DNA of 64,000 nt from Macropodus opercularis. Its lineage: Eukaryota > Chordata > Actinopteri > Anabantiformes > Osphronemidae. Below are positions 1-12,510 of this stretch, in pieces (positions within the stretch are counted from its first letter, which is position 1; each line of letters begins with the position of its first letter). The position numbers were made by a program, and so were the translations under genes. The notes under the pieces are model-generated. The model was not told the origin of the DNA. It worked only from the letters and a program-made list of their open reading frames with translations, and did no database searches. The stretch is taken from NCBI GenBank assembly GCA_030770545.1, contig CM061102.1, positions 7,553,501-7,617,500 of the forward strand, read 5' to 3'.

Positions 1-2289
1 ATGTTTAACTGTTAAACCTCCCAATGCTGTAGATATGTTTTATATTAAGAACATAATTTGAAATATTTTGTTTCTACCAGGTTTATTGTGTGCAATAAAC
101 ATCCAAACTTCTTTTCAAATCTATGACACCAATTTGTGAAGGGAAGTGAGGCTACAATCGGCTTCTTTTCATCATTTCATTTCATTTGTGCCTTTGTTGC
201 TACAACCTTAGTGGATGAATCTCAAATGATTTCATTGAATTCAAGTGAGAAAAAAAAAAGATATTAAAACCTAATGTAGATGGATGTTGGATTGATTATT
301 TTACCCTGATAAAATAGCCAAGTCAATGCAGAAAACGTTGTATTATGTGGACCATGTTGTATGAACTCGGTTTTACTGCCAACACAAAAAAATTTGTCTT
401 ATGTCTTCATATGTAATACCTATGGCTTTGTAGGGTTAAAATAGAAACGTAGAAAAAATAAGTTACAGGAAGTGAAGAGCTTCAACCCAGGAGCGAAGCA
501 TTGCCAGTTAGCAGTGTTGTCATTAATAAGTCTGGAAATGTGTGTGGTACCAAAGAAAAAACAAATCATCCTTCCTCTGCTGCAAACTGAAAAATATATT
601 GAGAGCACTTCTCAGTGAGATAATGTTGTCACGTGTTCTGGTTAATTTCATGACCAAAGAAAGTGCTTGTAACTGACATCAAGTAATGCTCATAGTAATT
701 CATATCATATCATAGATTGTCTTTTTTCTGAAGTTTCACTCCCCTTTTTTTCCAGTGTCTTGATGTCAAAAATGTAATTATTGTTAGCACATATCATTTG
801 ACTCCACTGATTCAGTTTTTATCAAACGTAGACATGTTTCTGGAAAGTGACTATATGGGATGCAGCTGGTGAGCATTTGTTCAAATAACTCTCTTCAGAC
901 TTTAATTTATTAGCAAGCACTTTCACCTGTTTGTCATACTTCAGTGCACTCAGCCATGCATGGTGAACAATAATAATAAGCAGAAGGCGAGTGTGAAAGG
1001 CTGTTTAACACAGATTTTTCTTTAAGTCTGCTTAATTTGTTTATCTTTCAGGTTTAATTTGTGGTTTCTCAACTCAAAAAAATGCAAGTTCTCTATACTA
1101 CACGCTATTTCAAGGATTATAATAAAGATCATTTATAACCTTTGCCCTTGCTCAGTGACATTCTTTGCTTCCCATTTGCTGATGATGATCAAACAAGGTC
1201 AGAAATCCAAACTAATTGATCTGAGTCCATTTTTTTTTAGAATTCTATATTTTTGGTTAAAAGAGACATCCATTGTAAATCCCCGTAAGTGCCACAGCCA
1301 ATCCCAGCTGTCATTGGGTTAAGCAGGTCGCCAGTCCATCACAGTGCCCACACATAAAGACAGACAGCCACTCACGCTCTCATTCATATTGATAGGCAAT
1401 TTAGAGTCTCCAATTCACCTAATCTAACAGCAAGTCCTTGGACGGTCGACCTAGTGACAGCTGGGATTGGCTGTAGCATGAATGGATAAATGGACACTGG
1501 TGTTAGAGTCAAAGGAGGAATAAAGCTGCTACCGAAGACGAGAATGAGCAACATCCAGTGTATATGATTGCTTTAAAAAATAATGCCAAGCTGGACTTTA
1601 TTCAGTATGGTGACGAAATGTGGTCATAATTAATTTGCGTCACAAAATATCACATCTGAAGAAGATTTAAGTTTATTGGCCTACTCATGTTGCTGTACTC
1701 TATACAAGTGTTTTTAATGAATACATATGTGTTCATTTATTAGAAAATACACATTATGTACATAGTTTTTGTAGTTTTCTTGTGAAGTCAGATAAATGTG
1801 ACAACGGCGACCCCTGCTGGTACTTTGTAAAGCACGTTCCTCAATGTATTATCTATTACCGCTAGTACAAGCCTCATTTTGAAAACATAAACACAAACTG
1901 TATCTTCGTGTACACGCATGATTTTTTTTTTAATTCGCTGTTTGGTTGTTTATGGTTATGGCATATACATCACATCACATGCGCTTCAATTAGTTAAGGT
2001 ATGTGCTGTATTATCGGCATGTTAAAGTAAATGCCCACGAGGAGGTAGGACAACGAAATGATCATCCATGGTTTGTTTTACTGAATTCTTTCAGAGCCCT
2101 GTGCCTCTGGGGAAGCAGGTACACTGTTCCTGGGTGGACACAACGTTTTAATAGAGTCACTGTAGCTACAAGGCAGTTTAATATCCTCGTTTTTTCCAAA
2201 ACTACCTGAAAAATAGTAAGGAGTAAATTTGCTGATTTTTTTTAATAGCTGCGATCTAAATCTAGTTTATTACGGTACATTGGACCTTA
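1..2289. other. Intergenic sequence, no gene supported
   Basis: AT-rich sequence with only short chance reading frames and no run of exons bounded by splice sites. An AATAAA at 94-99 could be the polyadenylation signal of a plus-strand gene lying to the left, but nothing coding is seen to confirm that. A fold-back repeat lies at 1294-1474 and is listed separately. Confidence 0.6.
1294..1474. repeat. Fold-back (MITE-like) repeat with 20-bp inverted ends
   Basis: A 20-bp word, acagccaatcccagctgtca (1294-1313), recurs as its exact reverse complement at 1455-1474. The interior reads like a dispersed fish repeat that I recognise in style: a stretch about checking for 'cagtccatcacag', then a block containing 'caatttagagtctcc'. 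The family name is not certain. It is non-autonomous, with no open frame. It lies in the flank upstream of kat5 and does not touch any exon. Confidence 0.6.
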
Positions 2290-2439
2290 ATTATTTCTAT
2301 GTTCGTCTAACCTGGTCTTTTCCGGGGTTCTTTTTCGACTTCCGCTCCTCACAATGAGCGGAGACGGTCTATCTTGTCGTTTATTTGTCTTTGATGTGAA
2401 CCGGCATTTTCCCACAACACCCTGCTCCTTCTCGAACAG
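2290..2439 (+). promoter_or_regulatory. kat5: kat5 core promoter / 5' leader (TATA-less)
   Basis: No TATA box is visible. An ETS-type core (ACTTCCG, 2338-2344) lies about 100 bp before the start codon. The word AAAATGGCGG at 2446-2455, a YY1-type consensus, overlaps the third in-frame ATG. This arrangement is typical of housekeeping promoters with start-site elements inside the first exon. The transcription start is not determinable by eye. The pyrimidine-rich stretch near 2318-2335 is a possible initiator. Confidence 0.45.
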
Positions 2440-2443
2440 ATGA
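2354..2443 (+). promoter_or_regulatory. kat5 upstream ORF overlapping the main start (ATGA)
   Basis: A 29-codon frame opens at 2354 with A at -3 and ends with TGA at 2441-2443. It runs entirely through the leader. Its stop overlaps the first candidate kat5 ATG (2440-2442) as ATGA, the geometry that favours termination-reinitiation or leaky scanning. It matters only if transcription starts upstream of 2354. The peptide resembles nothing I know. Confidence 0.4.
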
Positions 2444-5400
2444 TGAAAATGGCGGACAACGCATCATCGGTAGGTTCGAGAAATATGTATTTTTATTTTA
2501 CAGACCTTTCCCCTTTTGAATGCGTAATTTAAGCGATTATTTTCAACAGGTCGAAATTGTTGAAGGCTGTCGCCTTCCCGTTCTTCGTAAAAATCAAGAA
2601 CACGAGGACGAGTGGCGTAAGTATTGTCCTGTGTTTCCAGCGCTTCGCTAGCTAATGCTAATGCTAACTAGCTCAGCTGTTGTTAAAAGACGCTGCGGCC
2701 TATCCTTGAAGCGGTGTAAACACTGCGTTCACATGGGACACATGCAGTCACAATGTGAGAGAGTCTAATTTGAATTCTTGCACAGCCACAGTTATCCGTA
2801 ACGAACAATATGCGTAGACAGATGTCAAGGACAGTGTTATAAAAGTCGCTTGACTGTAACTGTAACATTTATTGAGTTAAATAGCATTCTTGGCAAGAGT
2901 TGTTACCAAAATACACCTTGTTTTGACTTTGATCCAGGTTGGTTGGTTGGTTTTGCCTGCACGGAAAATCAGTAACAAGTACATTAAAATGAACCAAATG
3001 AGCCGAGAATCCTAGTGACACTCGCTGACCGTATTACTAGACTTTTCAATCTCACATTCAATTTGGTTTTGTGTATTAAGAAAATAATTATTCTGAAATG
3101 TAATAATTTCAGCAACTATCTGTTTTGTTAAAAACGTGCATTATTATTGTTGTTGTTATTGGTACATGTGCTTGTTTTAACGTATTTATTATTGTCACAA
3201 TAAATATGATTATTTCAGTGGAGTCTAAGCTTTAATATGACATCTGCTATTCTTGCAGCACTTGCTGAAATTTTAAGTGTAAAGGAAGCTTCTTCCAGAA
3301 AACTCTACTATGTTCACTACATCGACTGTGAGTATAATATTCTCTCTTCTATTACTTTGACAGGTAAACTACCGTATTCTCACTGTAGTTTGAATGACTT
3401 TGCATAGAAACATCACAGCAGGTGTATTCAAGTTGGTGTCATTTTTTACATGTTAAAAGTCAACAAGCGTCTGGATGAGTGGGTCACATCAGACAGGCTG
3501 GATATGAAGAAGCTTCAGTTCCCTAAGAAGGAAGCTAAAACCCCAACGAAGAATGGTCTACCAGGGTCTCGCCCCAGCTCTCCAGAGAGGGAAGTGGTAA
3601 GAATTCACTCCATCACCAAATGTTTCTCTCATGTCCACACACAGCAGTAATACGGTCAGGGTTTTTAGTCCAATTGTTTTTAAGCACAAGCGTATGATTA
3701 ACCTACACACTCTATATAAGTATCAGCTGATTAACTGCAAAAATGCCATCTGTACCAGTACAGTTCTAGTAAGATCAGTCTTGTCAAGGATTGTTGATGC
3801 CTACATAATTACTGCAAAGATGCTTACTATGATTACTTTAGTAGTAAATGTAAGTAATTATACTTCAGTAAGTAAACATGAATAACCTTGTATTAGTAGT
3901 TGATTTGTATGCAGGATATTAAGATCATTTGTTGTTTTTTGTTTTTCTAATGTCCTACAATATGCCAGTTGCTGTTTGAACACCTTTTATGTGCTCATAA
4001 TCATAATCCAAAGTTATATGGTTTCAGTTCTAATTTGTTTCTATTTACTGTCACAGTAAAAGTTTACTTTATGGTTGCTTATTATTTTAATTTAAGTGTG
4101 TACATAGTGAATACCTGAGTAATCTCAGGGTTAACATGAATGTGAGTTAACCCCCTTCCTTCTCTTCCTTTCCATTCAATTCAGAGGAAGAGTCTAGATC
4201 TCAATCTACAATCTCCCACACCACCTTCCAGAGGCAAAACACTCCCCACACTGGTACAACTTGACTTTACCCATTCACAGAATGACTGAGACCTTGTTTA
4301 AACCTGGTATTACAATTCATGTATGATCATACATCGTGCTGTTATACATGAAAATAAACAGACTGTGATCCAAAATAATGATCTAGACGGGCCAATCAAT
4401 CTGGAAGCAGTTTAGCCGACAATACAAATGTACGTCAGATGTGTCGTTTTTACACATCAGACTAGTTGAACCACAATTTCAGCTTCAAGTGCAATGACAT
4501 GCGTTAATTAGCAGCAGGCATAACATATTTTGAATTTAGAAAAATGCCTTGAACCAGTAATAGAGTAAAATATAAAAAAGATATAAACTGCAAAAGTGTT
4601 TGTAGACTGGATGTACTTTTCATTACCCTGTCTTTAGTGGCCGGAGCAGCTGATTTGTGTCTTTTACATATTAATACCAGGTTTAAATGGGCAACAATTT
4701 ATAATTTGGAGTAGTTTAACCTGGCATTGGTAAACCCTGCTTAATTTAATTTGTGGCTATTAAACACACAGTCTGCGCTTTATTACAGATCAAGCTTTAG
4801 ATGGCACTCCTTCCTAAAAACTGGAGTACCCAGCTTTAAACTGTTTTGTATTTTGAGAACTTCAGTGTGTTTGTTTGGTCTGCCGGCAAAAAAAAAATCA
4901 TGTTTGGAAGTTGTATGTTTTTATGTGTTGACATTAATTTTAAGACAAATGTATACAATTTTTTTACTAGCAGCAAAAAAGGAAAGTGGAGACTGTCCCC
5001 TTGGCGACTCAGGTACCACCGGTCACCCCTGTCCCCTCTCTGCCAAGTTCAACTGAAGCCTCTCAGGCCTCTGTTTTTCCTGCTGTGAGGGAAACCACAA
5101 CCTTTAAGGCTCGTGAAGAACATGAACCGCTCTCCTCACTTACCACGGTAATGATACTTATCTGGGTTTCTTTTAGTTTGAGTTTAAAAATCTGTTATAT
5201 AAGGCATGATGTTCTGTTTTCTTATGACAGCAAAATGGCACTGCTCGACGACTCATACCCGCACAGCCTGGGAGGAAGAGGAAAGCTAACTGTGGGCCAG
5301 CTGATGAGGTATGAAATTTAGCTTAACAACTTCTTTTTTGTTTGTTTTGCTTTTGTTGTTTCACATCAAACATTGTTTCAAGAGCAATATATAACCTTTC

Positions 5401-8400
5401 CTTTTATTTTGAGTTACTGCTCAGTTGTGGTACAATTCTAAGTTAAATATTTGTCACAGTAGTCTCAATTCTTGATCAATGGTTTAGCACAATAAAAGTA
5501 CAAAAAAAGTACTTACTATTACTTGAAACATGTTGTGGAGATTCTCAGCCACCCAGTTGAAGTTTGAAAGTTGAGTCATGGCAACTGGACATATCAGGAC
5601 GCTTCTTTGGTCTCTACCAACTTCCCTCAGACTGAAGAAGCTGCTTGGATGGGTGGTAGAAGTTGTCTAGTAGCCATGACTCAACTTCCAGACTATTACT
5701 TGAAACGTACCTTCAATACCATTGACTGAGAGTGAATTTTAGATTTACATTTTTCACCATACATGTTTACATGTTTAGCATACACCATTACAGAAACCAC
5801 AAGTGGATAATTGTGTTAACAACAATGTTTTCCAGTGATAGGTTTAAATTTGTTTGTGTTTACATGTCTCATTTGTCATTGTTTCTACAGAAGGGTCTTG
5901 CATGTTTTGTTTCTGTGCCTAACATTGGTTTTTGTTTAGGACATTGCTTAAGTTTTATAAACATTTTATTACTGAATTGTACAATTCACAGAAGAGTAAA
6001 TGAATATAACATTCACATTCTTTCGGGTATTCAGAATTGCAATTGTTGTACCTTCGTACATTTAGATTATCATTGTCCAATCATTTCACCCGTGTGAATT
6101 TAAGTTTCGTATGATGTTTATTTCAGTTAAGTTGGCTTTTTCTTCAGTCAGTGCTGCGACCAGAGCTTATAACGCATTAACATTATGACAAGGGTCGTTT
6201 GTAGGCTTATTAAACTGTAGTAATCATTTTTCAACTTAATAGTTTTATATGTATAATACTTATAATAATTGAACAGTTGAATAAGACCAAATTTAGCAAT
6301 TCTGCGTGCTTCTAACTAGCCTTCCATATTCTCATTGACCCTGATCAGTGGCCAGTGGATTCATCGTATCCGACAAACTGGCATAAAATAATTGGTGTAA
6401 TGCTTGTCCTTACGCTTTATCTTGCTAATTTTCTAACACCTCTGTCACTAACTAAGATTGGCAGTAGTGCTGACTAGCTGTTACTGAATCCGCCATGAAA
6501 TGTATTAATAACAAATGTTTCACTCGAACTTGTCCCCTAACCACTTTCCAGTGTACATAAGAATTATTTTATTCCCCTTTTAAGTTTCCAATAGCCCGTG
6601 TTTTGTGTCTTTTTTTCTGCTAGATGATAAAGGTTTTGCAGTATAACAACCCTCAAAGTGCCAGTGTCTTTCTACCACCACCAGAGGTCTGTTGTATTTC
6701 CTATTATTGCCCAATGATTGTGTATTGCTCTCCAAATTCAAACAAATTCAAACGGTGCTGAAATTTAATCCTTGTAATAACAAGTTCAACAATTTGTGAT
6801 TTTATGTGTTAAAGACATCTAGAAATGCAGAAATCCTAAAGTACATGTCCTTCGTTTGATCAAGAACCGTTTTGTTTAATCACATTTTCAACTACCTAGA
6901 AATAACTACACTAGCTGTGCCTAATGTCTTTATGTTTGCCACCAGGATTCCCAGGACAGTTCGGATGGTATCCCGACTGCACCCCGCATGACAGGCAGTC
7001 TGGTGTCTGACCGCAGCCATGATGACATTGTGACCCGGATGAAAAACATAGAGTGTATAGAGCTGGGACGTCACAGACTGAAGCCCTGGTACTTCTCACC
7101 ATACCCACAGGAGCTCACCACATTGCCCATCCTCTACCTCTGTGAATTCTGCCTCAAGTATCTCAAAAGTCTCAAGTGTCTCCAGAGGCATTTGGTAAAT
7201 ATTTTCAAACGTCATTATATTTGGACATTCATTTTGGGCTCCATGGATTGTCGCACAGTAATCTCACTTTTGTTTCTGTCATCAGACAAAATGCAATCTG
7301 AGACATCCTCCAGGCAATGAGATCTACCGTAAAGGCACCATCTCATTCTTTGAGATTGATGGCAGGAAAAACAAAGTTAGTTGCAGCATATCTTTCTCTC
7401 TGCTCTGTTTGTTGCTACACTTCTTTTTTGTTGTGTTTTGTGATGTGATGTATTTTTTTTTTATATTTCCAGAATTATTCCCAGAACCTGTGTTTACTTG
7501 CCAAATGTTTTCTGGACCACAAAACTTTATATTACGACACAGACCCTTTTCTTTTCTACGTAATGACGGAATATGACTCCAAAGGCTTCCACATAGTGGG
7601 ATACTTCTCTAAGGTACACGTACTACTGATGTAATATAGATGAACATCTACTTATTAAAGCTTGGAAACTGACCTCTGTCCAGCCTCCAAAACTAAATAT
7701 ACTTTATTTTGTGAGTGCAGGAAAAAGAGTCAACAGAAGATTATAACGTTGCCTGTATCCTGACTTTGCCTCCTTACCAGCGTAGAGGTTACGGCAAACT
7801 GCTCATTGAGTTCAGTAAGTGTCCTATGAAAACAGTAGCATCATGTTCAGTGATTAGTTCTAAATTTAAATCGTGTTCATTTCATGTCTGCTAATTATCT
7901 ATTGACTGCATGTTTCTGGCAGGTTATGAGCTTTCAAAGGTAGAGGGAAAGACCGGCACCCCGGAAAAGCCACTTTCTGACCTTGGGCTTCTGTCCTATC
8001 GTTCCTACTGGTCACAGACCATCTTGGAAATTCTCATGGACCTTAAACCTGACAACGGAGAAAGGCCACAGATCACAATTAAGTATGTGACACATATCAA
8101 TTCTACACAATCAGGAAAAACTTTCAGAATGGAAATGCATGATGTTTTTTTAGGTTCATTTACTTATTTTATATGCCCATAGTGAGATCAGTGAGATCAC
8201 AAGTGTAAAGAAGGAGGATGTTATTTCAACCCTTCAGTACCTCAATTTAATCAACTATTACAAGGTGAGAAATCAGAATTGTTTAACTGACTGATAACTG
8301 TCCCTTTTACTTTTTAATTCTTTGCATTTGTTTTCTGAATGTTGCAGTTAATTAAGAACCGTGACCACTGTTGAAAATAGATTCATAATGCGGCACAGAC

Positions 8401-8569
8401 CTTGTAATCACTTTGCCTTGTCATTTGAATCCAGGGTCAGTATATCCTGACTCTTTCTGAGGACATTGTGGACGGACATGAAAGAGCAATGCAGAAGAGA
8501 CACTTGCGCATTGATCCTAAATGCCTTCACTTCACGCCTAAGGATTGGAGCAAGAGGGGCAAGTGGTAG
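2440..8569 (+). CDS. kat5: Histone acetyltransferase KAT5 (Tip60), complete
   Basis: Catalytic subunit of the nuclear NuA4/TIP60 complex, which acetylates H4, H2A and ATM. Exons: 2440-2469, 2550-2616, 3259-3327, 3460-3596, 4185-4253, 4974-5147, 5231-5308, 6946-7194, 7286-7375, 7473-7613, 7721-7814, 7923-8082, 8183-8264, 8435-8569 (TAG). This gives 521 aa if translation starts at ATG 2449; in-frame ATGs at 2440 and 2443 would add 3 or 2 residues. Human KAT5 is about 513 aa. Seen: a chromo-barrel domain (about residues 8-80); a Pro/Ser-rich linker ending in a basic QPGRKRK patch; a MYST zinc finger (C271, C274, H287, C291); K335 in LDHKTLYY, the autoacetylated lysine of the family; catalytic C377 in NVACIL; the acetyl-CoA loop QRRGYG; and catalytic E411 in GTPEKP. 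The linker differs from the human one and lacks its long mid-segment. The acceptor at 4966-4973 is a tagcag (NAGNAG) tandem. An optional exon at 6624-6686 is listed separately. The identity is secure. Confidence 0.97.
5515..5706. mobile_element. Short insertion in kat5 intron, 15-bp direct repeats plus internal inverted repeat
   Basis: The 15-mer actattacttgaaac occurs perfectly at 5515-5529 and 5692-5706 and brackets about 162 bp, like a target-site duplication. Inside, 5561-5589 and 5666-5694 are imperfect inverted repeats around the shared core gttgagtcatgg. The interior phrase 'gaagaagctgcttggatggg' resembles a repeat common in fish genomes. The long duplication points to a target-primed (LINE/SINE-type) insertion, although the inverted repeats suggest a fold-back. 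The family is uncertain. Confidence 0.6.
6624..6686 (+). other. kat5: Candidate optional 63-nt kat5 exon (21 codons)
   Basis: A strong acceptor (a T-rich tract ending tgctag) opens a 63-nt segment with no stop. It closes at CCAGAG|gtctgt, a usable but weak donor. Both ends are phase 0, exactly matching the junction between the exons ending at 5308 and starting at 6946, so inclusion would add 21 residues just before the DSQDSSDG segment. The encoded stretch ends in a proline run (FLPPPE). The human protein as I recall it has nothing here. Chance cannot be excluded for so short a frame. Confidence 0.4.
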
Positions 8570-9030
8570 AGGCACCGTCATAGGCCTGAAACAGTGGATC
8601 AGATAAAGCTTTTAACAGTCTAATCAAAAACCTTGAAACGTCTTGGGACTGTGGACTCCTATGAAAAAACAATGAACACGAACTCACTGGGGAAGAGTGA
8701 GGTTTTATTGTGAATATTCTTGGTATATGGTGACTTTTAAAAGCTCTCCAACAGTAGAGACTGGTCAACAGTGAAACAGCCAAAAAAAAACAAATTCTAC
8801 TGTGTAAAGCTGTTTGTGACTGAAGTGTAAATGAAAGTCTACAATGGTGGATATACTGTACCAACAATCTAATGAAAACAAAATGCTGGTGTTATGGATC
8901 AAAAATGTCCAGTCTGTTAGAGACACATTTTTTTCATGTTTTGCAAAATATTACGGGCATTTTTTGTCGACTTCCTTTGTGTCTGCCACACAAAGAACAA
9001 TTAAAAAGTCAAGAGAATTATGTTTCCCAT
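8570..9030 (+). other. kat5: kat5 3' UTR (end uncertain)
   Basis: Follows the TAG at 8567-8569. No canonical AATAAA was found between 8570 and 10100. The best candidate polyadenylation signal is ATTAAA at 9000-9005, which would give a 3' UTR of about 450 nt. Confidence 0.35.
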
Positions 9031-12000
9031 GACCACAGGCCAGCCGAGTTTCTTGTGTGGTGTCATGCAAAAAATCTTAGTTGGTGTATACTGTATTAGA
9101 CTTTACCACTCATTGAGCAATGGGACAACAAATATCTGAACAACACTCCTCTGTCATCTTGAAAAATGAATTCTTTACCGTGTGCAGATTTCGAAACACC
9201 TGTGAAAAGCCTGTTCCTTGGAACCGGAACCCACTGATAAAGGGACCTGTTACATTTACTGCCACACTTATTAATCATGGCTTAGTGAGATATGTGTCCT
9301 GAATGTGTATATAGAGAAAAGCACAGGGAATCACATTTTCAGGTCTATGTGTGATACTTTTAGAGTCACATTTCAACACAGTCGTCACAGAAATTTTACT
9401 GTCTTGAGGACAGTGCTCAGAAAAACCCATGCGTAGGACTGCAGCTATTTGTGTCGACGTATAAATCAAACGTGGTTCACTTGTTGGAGTATTTAAAGCC
9501 ACAATGCCAGAATTACTTTAATGGGGGGCACACAAAAACCCAAAACGAGACCTAACGTATTGCTGCTTAACAACCAACATGGTCAAATCAGGTTTATCTT
9601 TTATGACAGTAATGCTGCTTTTCATTTCCCTTTGTTTTAAATAGTTGGACGTATTTATATTCTGTGATGATTCAGGTGAATATTTCTTTTTTTTTTTTTT
9701 TTTTTCCAGATAACACTGTTATGACCTTCTGTGCACCATGTGCAGTCACTTCCCCCAAGTTAAACATTGTCCCTGTGTTTGTACTGAAGCTGATTGTAAA
9801 ATTGATTAGAAGACAGAAGCCATGTTAAACTGTTAGAGGAATGTAAATTTTTTTTGTACAGTTGTCTTTTTTTTACTTAATGTACTAATACGCTGTGCAT
9901 TGTTAACAGGAGGAGACCATACAAGCGATATATTACTTTTTGTGTTTACATGTCAAAAGATGATAAATTGACCCTGTTACTTCGTATATCTTTATGTGCA
10001 ACACAGTTGAGGGTATGAATGTTTGGTGTGAAAAAAAACTTCATAAATTGGTTAAAAATGCTAACAAAAAGGTATAAAGGCCTAAAAGATGTTTTAATCT
10101 GTGACTTTAAATTGAAGCCTTCCCTCTCTATCGTTTATACAGAAGGTGGTTTCACAGCCACTTTCTGCTGTAGATGCAGGTGAGGAGCACAGACAGTTTG
10201 ATGGGTGCCATTAACAAAGCGGTTCGGTAGGTTTGTGCTTTTTACACGAGAGAGCAGCAGTTTACTTTAATGGTGAGGTGACAACTAGGAGGCAGCGTTA
10301 AAAACACCCTTCACTGCAGACTAGAATTGGACGAGGCGCGTTAAAATGTAACCGCAACCTGTTCGTTGTGACGTTATTACTGGACTGAGCCGAAGTGGCA
10401 ACACAAGCACCAAGATGAAAGATGAAGTAGCCTGATGTCATCACCGTGTGAGTAATGGTACTGTGCTGCTGCTGAGCTGGCACAGAAAGGCAGGCAAAGC
10501 TTACGCCTCACTCTTACAAACACCATCAGTACTTTGCCTTTTTCCCCTTAAATGGGGACAGTTCCTCAGCAGTCTGAGAGTCTCCCAAATCACATGTCGC
10601 TCATTTACACCTGGCAGAGTCGCCCAGGTCCCCATGAGGACAGAGAGGAAGTTCACACTGATCCAGTATCCTGGACACATTACTCATTCAGCCAGTCTTC
10701 CTGACATGTACGACATTCCTCATCCCGATTCCTGACTGGTGGCAGAGAGTGTGCCTGTTATCTGGATCTGGGGAAAACGGGGCATTACATAGACTGGTGT
10801 TATGTGTCAAAGCGTTGAAAGATTTACCAGATTAGTCAACTAGATAGTCAACAGAAAAATCTGGAACATTATAACCAGGTAAGCAGCAGCTCAGATGGTT
10901 CAAAACTATTCCAGCACGACCACAATTAAGTTCTATTTATATTTTATATGAATTTTAAGATTTTATTTTTGCATATTAAAAGCTGCATGTAAACGTATGT
11001 CTGATGTGTCACAAGTTGGACACATCTTCACAAAGAAAAGCTGGAAGCACTCGAAGCCTGCGTCAAACTCTCCACATGGTGTCACTGTAGCACTGATCGT
11101 TGTGGGGCTGTTTCGTCACCAAAGTGACCTCTGGTGTGACAGTTTTTGAAGCTCATAGGATTCACGCCGTCACACATCATGCACCAGAAATGAAAGCAGT
11201 ACATGCAAGACTTTCTATATTACAAAGTGTGGAAGGTTTTGGTGGCATCAGAGTGGGATAATAACAGCAATAATAATAATAATTATTATTATTATTTAGC
11301 TCATGAAGCTCCAAAAACATTTCCTGACCAGCGATTGTTTTTGAGAAAGCACTTTAACCTCTATCAACTAGTGGCTCTGGATCTTATATTTCTTATCTCT
11401 TCAGGACACACACCACCAACAAGCAGGCTTCTCCTCCCCGCCCCCAGCCCCTGACCAGAGCCGCTGACCTGGTAACACACGCGGCCATATGGTACAGGAC
11501 GAGACTCCGCACAGTAATTAGGGGGATGGTGCTGGACACTTGGCTCCGCTGCGGTGGAGGCCAAGCAGCGCGATGCGTCTTTATCCATATTCACAGGTGA
11601 GTGTTCGGAAAAGGTTGTGCAGAACCCGATGGGGTAGGCGAAGGCTGGGTTGTTATGCTGCTGCACTGTTGTTGCTCTGAAGCAGGTTGATTTTTTTCAA
11701 AGGGGTCTCAACCCTCACACGGACCGTTTGGGGAGTACACAGAGGTCTGCACAAATAAACACACAGTCCTACACAAACACAAACGCACAGCCAGTGTCAT
11801 CTGTTGTGCTCGTGGCTGCAGTGAAGTCTTTTGGGCACGTGTTGCTTGTGTCACAGCGAAATTAGACTTTGAATCAATGTGTTTGATAGCAGTTGTCAGT
11901 ATGTTATTAAAAAAAATACGAGAAATTGCATCAGTTTTTAATCTGGCACGTTTCTGGTTGTGTATGAGCAGTCGATTCAGAGTTTATTTCTTAAACTCAT

Positions 12001-12199
12001 CCTTGTGAAGCCTTTTAAATTTCAGTTTGAGGCACAGAGCTTGGCTGCTTGTCTGTCGCTGCCTCAGCCTCGCTCTCTGACAAGGGGATGACGAGGGGGA
12101 GGAGAGAGAGGCCGGGTAAAGCTGTGTGTCTGTGTGTGTAAGAGGCAGAGGGGAGGAGAAAGAGGGGGTTGGCTCTAGCATGATGTGAATGGAATAGAT
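9031..12199. other. Intergenic region between kat5 and sipa1
   Basis: No protein-coding exon is supported. Contains an uninterrupted T run at 9687-9705 and an AAT/ATT microsatellite at 11270-11297. From about 11400 the sequence becomes more GC-rich, with CT/GA-rich blocks, as expected approaching a promoter. Distal kat5 3' UTR could extend into the first part. Confidence 0.5.
11270..11297. repeat. (AAT)n/(ATT)n microsatellite
   Basis: Four AAT units run directly into five ATT units, forming a palindromic AT-rich tract that could extrude as a hairpin. Confidence 0.85.
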
Positions 12200-12510
12200 T
12201 CGAAGCAAGAGGGAGGAGGACAGCACAAATCAACCTGCTTCTTGACTTTAAGAACCGAATAGAGGCGCAGGCAGACGCTCGCAGACACACACACACACAG
12301 ATCGGGAAGTGTGCGTCTTCTGCTGGTTTATTTTATTTTTGGAGAGAGGAAGAGAACAGCCTACAGGAGGAACTGAAGGAGGAGGAGAAAGAGCCTCACC
12401 GTGGAGATAGATAGCAGAAAAATGCTGTCATGGGGAGGCAGAAGGGGAGGTTGTCGGCAGAGAGGAACAGGATGAAGCAAGGCAGGGTCGAGCGGAGTTG
12501 AAATGTGGAG
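12200..12510 (+). other. sipa1: Probable noncoding first exon of sipa1
   Basis: A purine-rich stretch (many GAGGAG/GGAGGAGAAAG blocks and a short AC repeat at 12285-12299) ends at a consensus donor, GTGGAG|gtaagt, at 12510/12511. The sipa1 start codon sits in an exon whose acceptor is at 23757-23758, so at least one upstream noncoding exon is required. This is the best donor I saw upstream in a promoter-like context. The link is inferred; the transcription start and the true partner exon are unverified. Confidence 0.35.

Noticed and set aside
6911..7108. Minus-strand frames opposite the kat5 zinc-finger exon
   Set aside because: Antisense shadows of a strongly conserved coding exon.
12120..12300. 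Minus-strand frames opposite the putative sipa1 first exon
   Set aside because: Ser/Leu/Pro-rich translations of a GA-rich strand; no family similarity.
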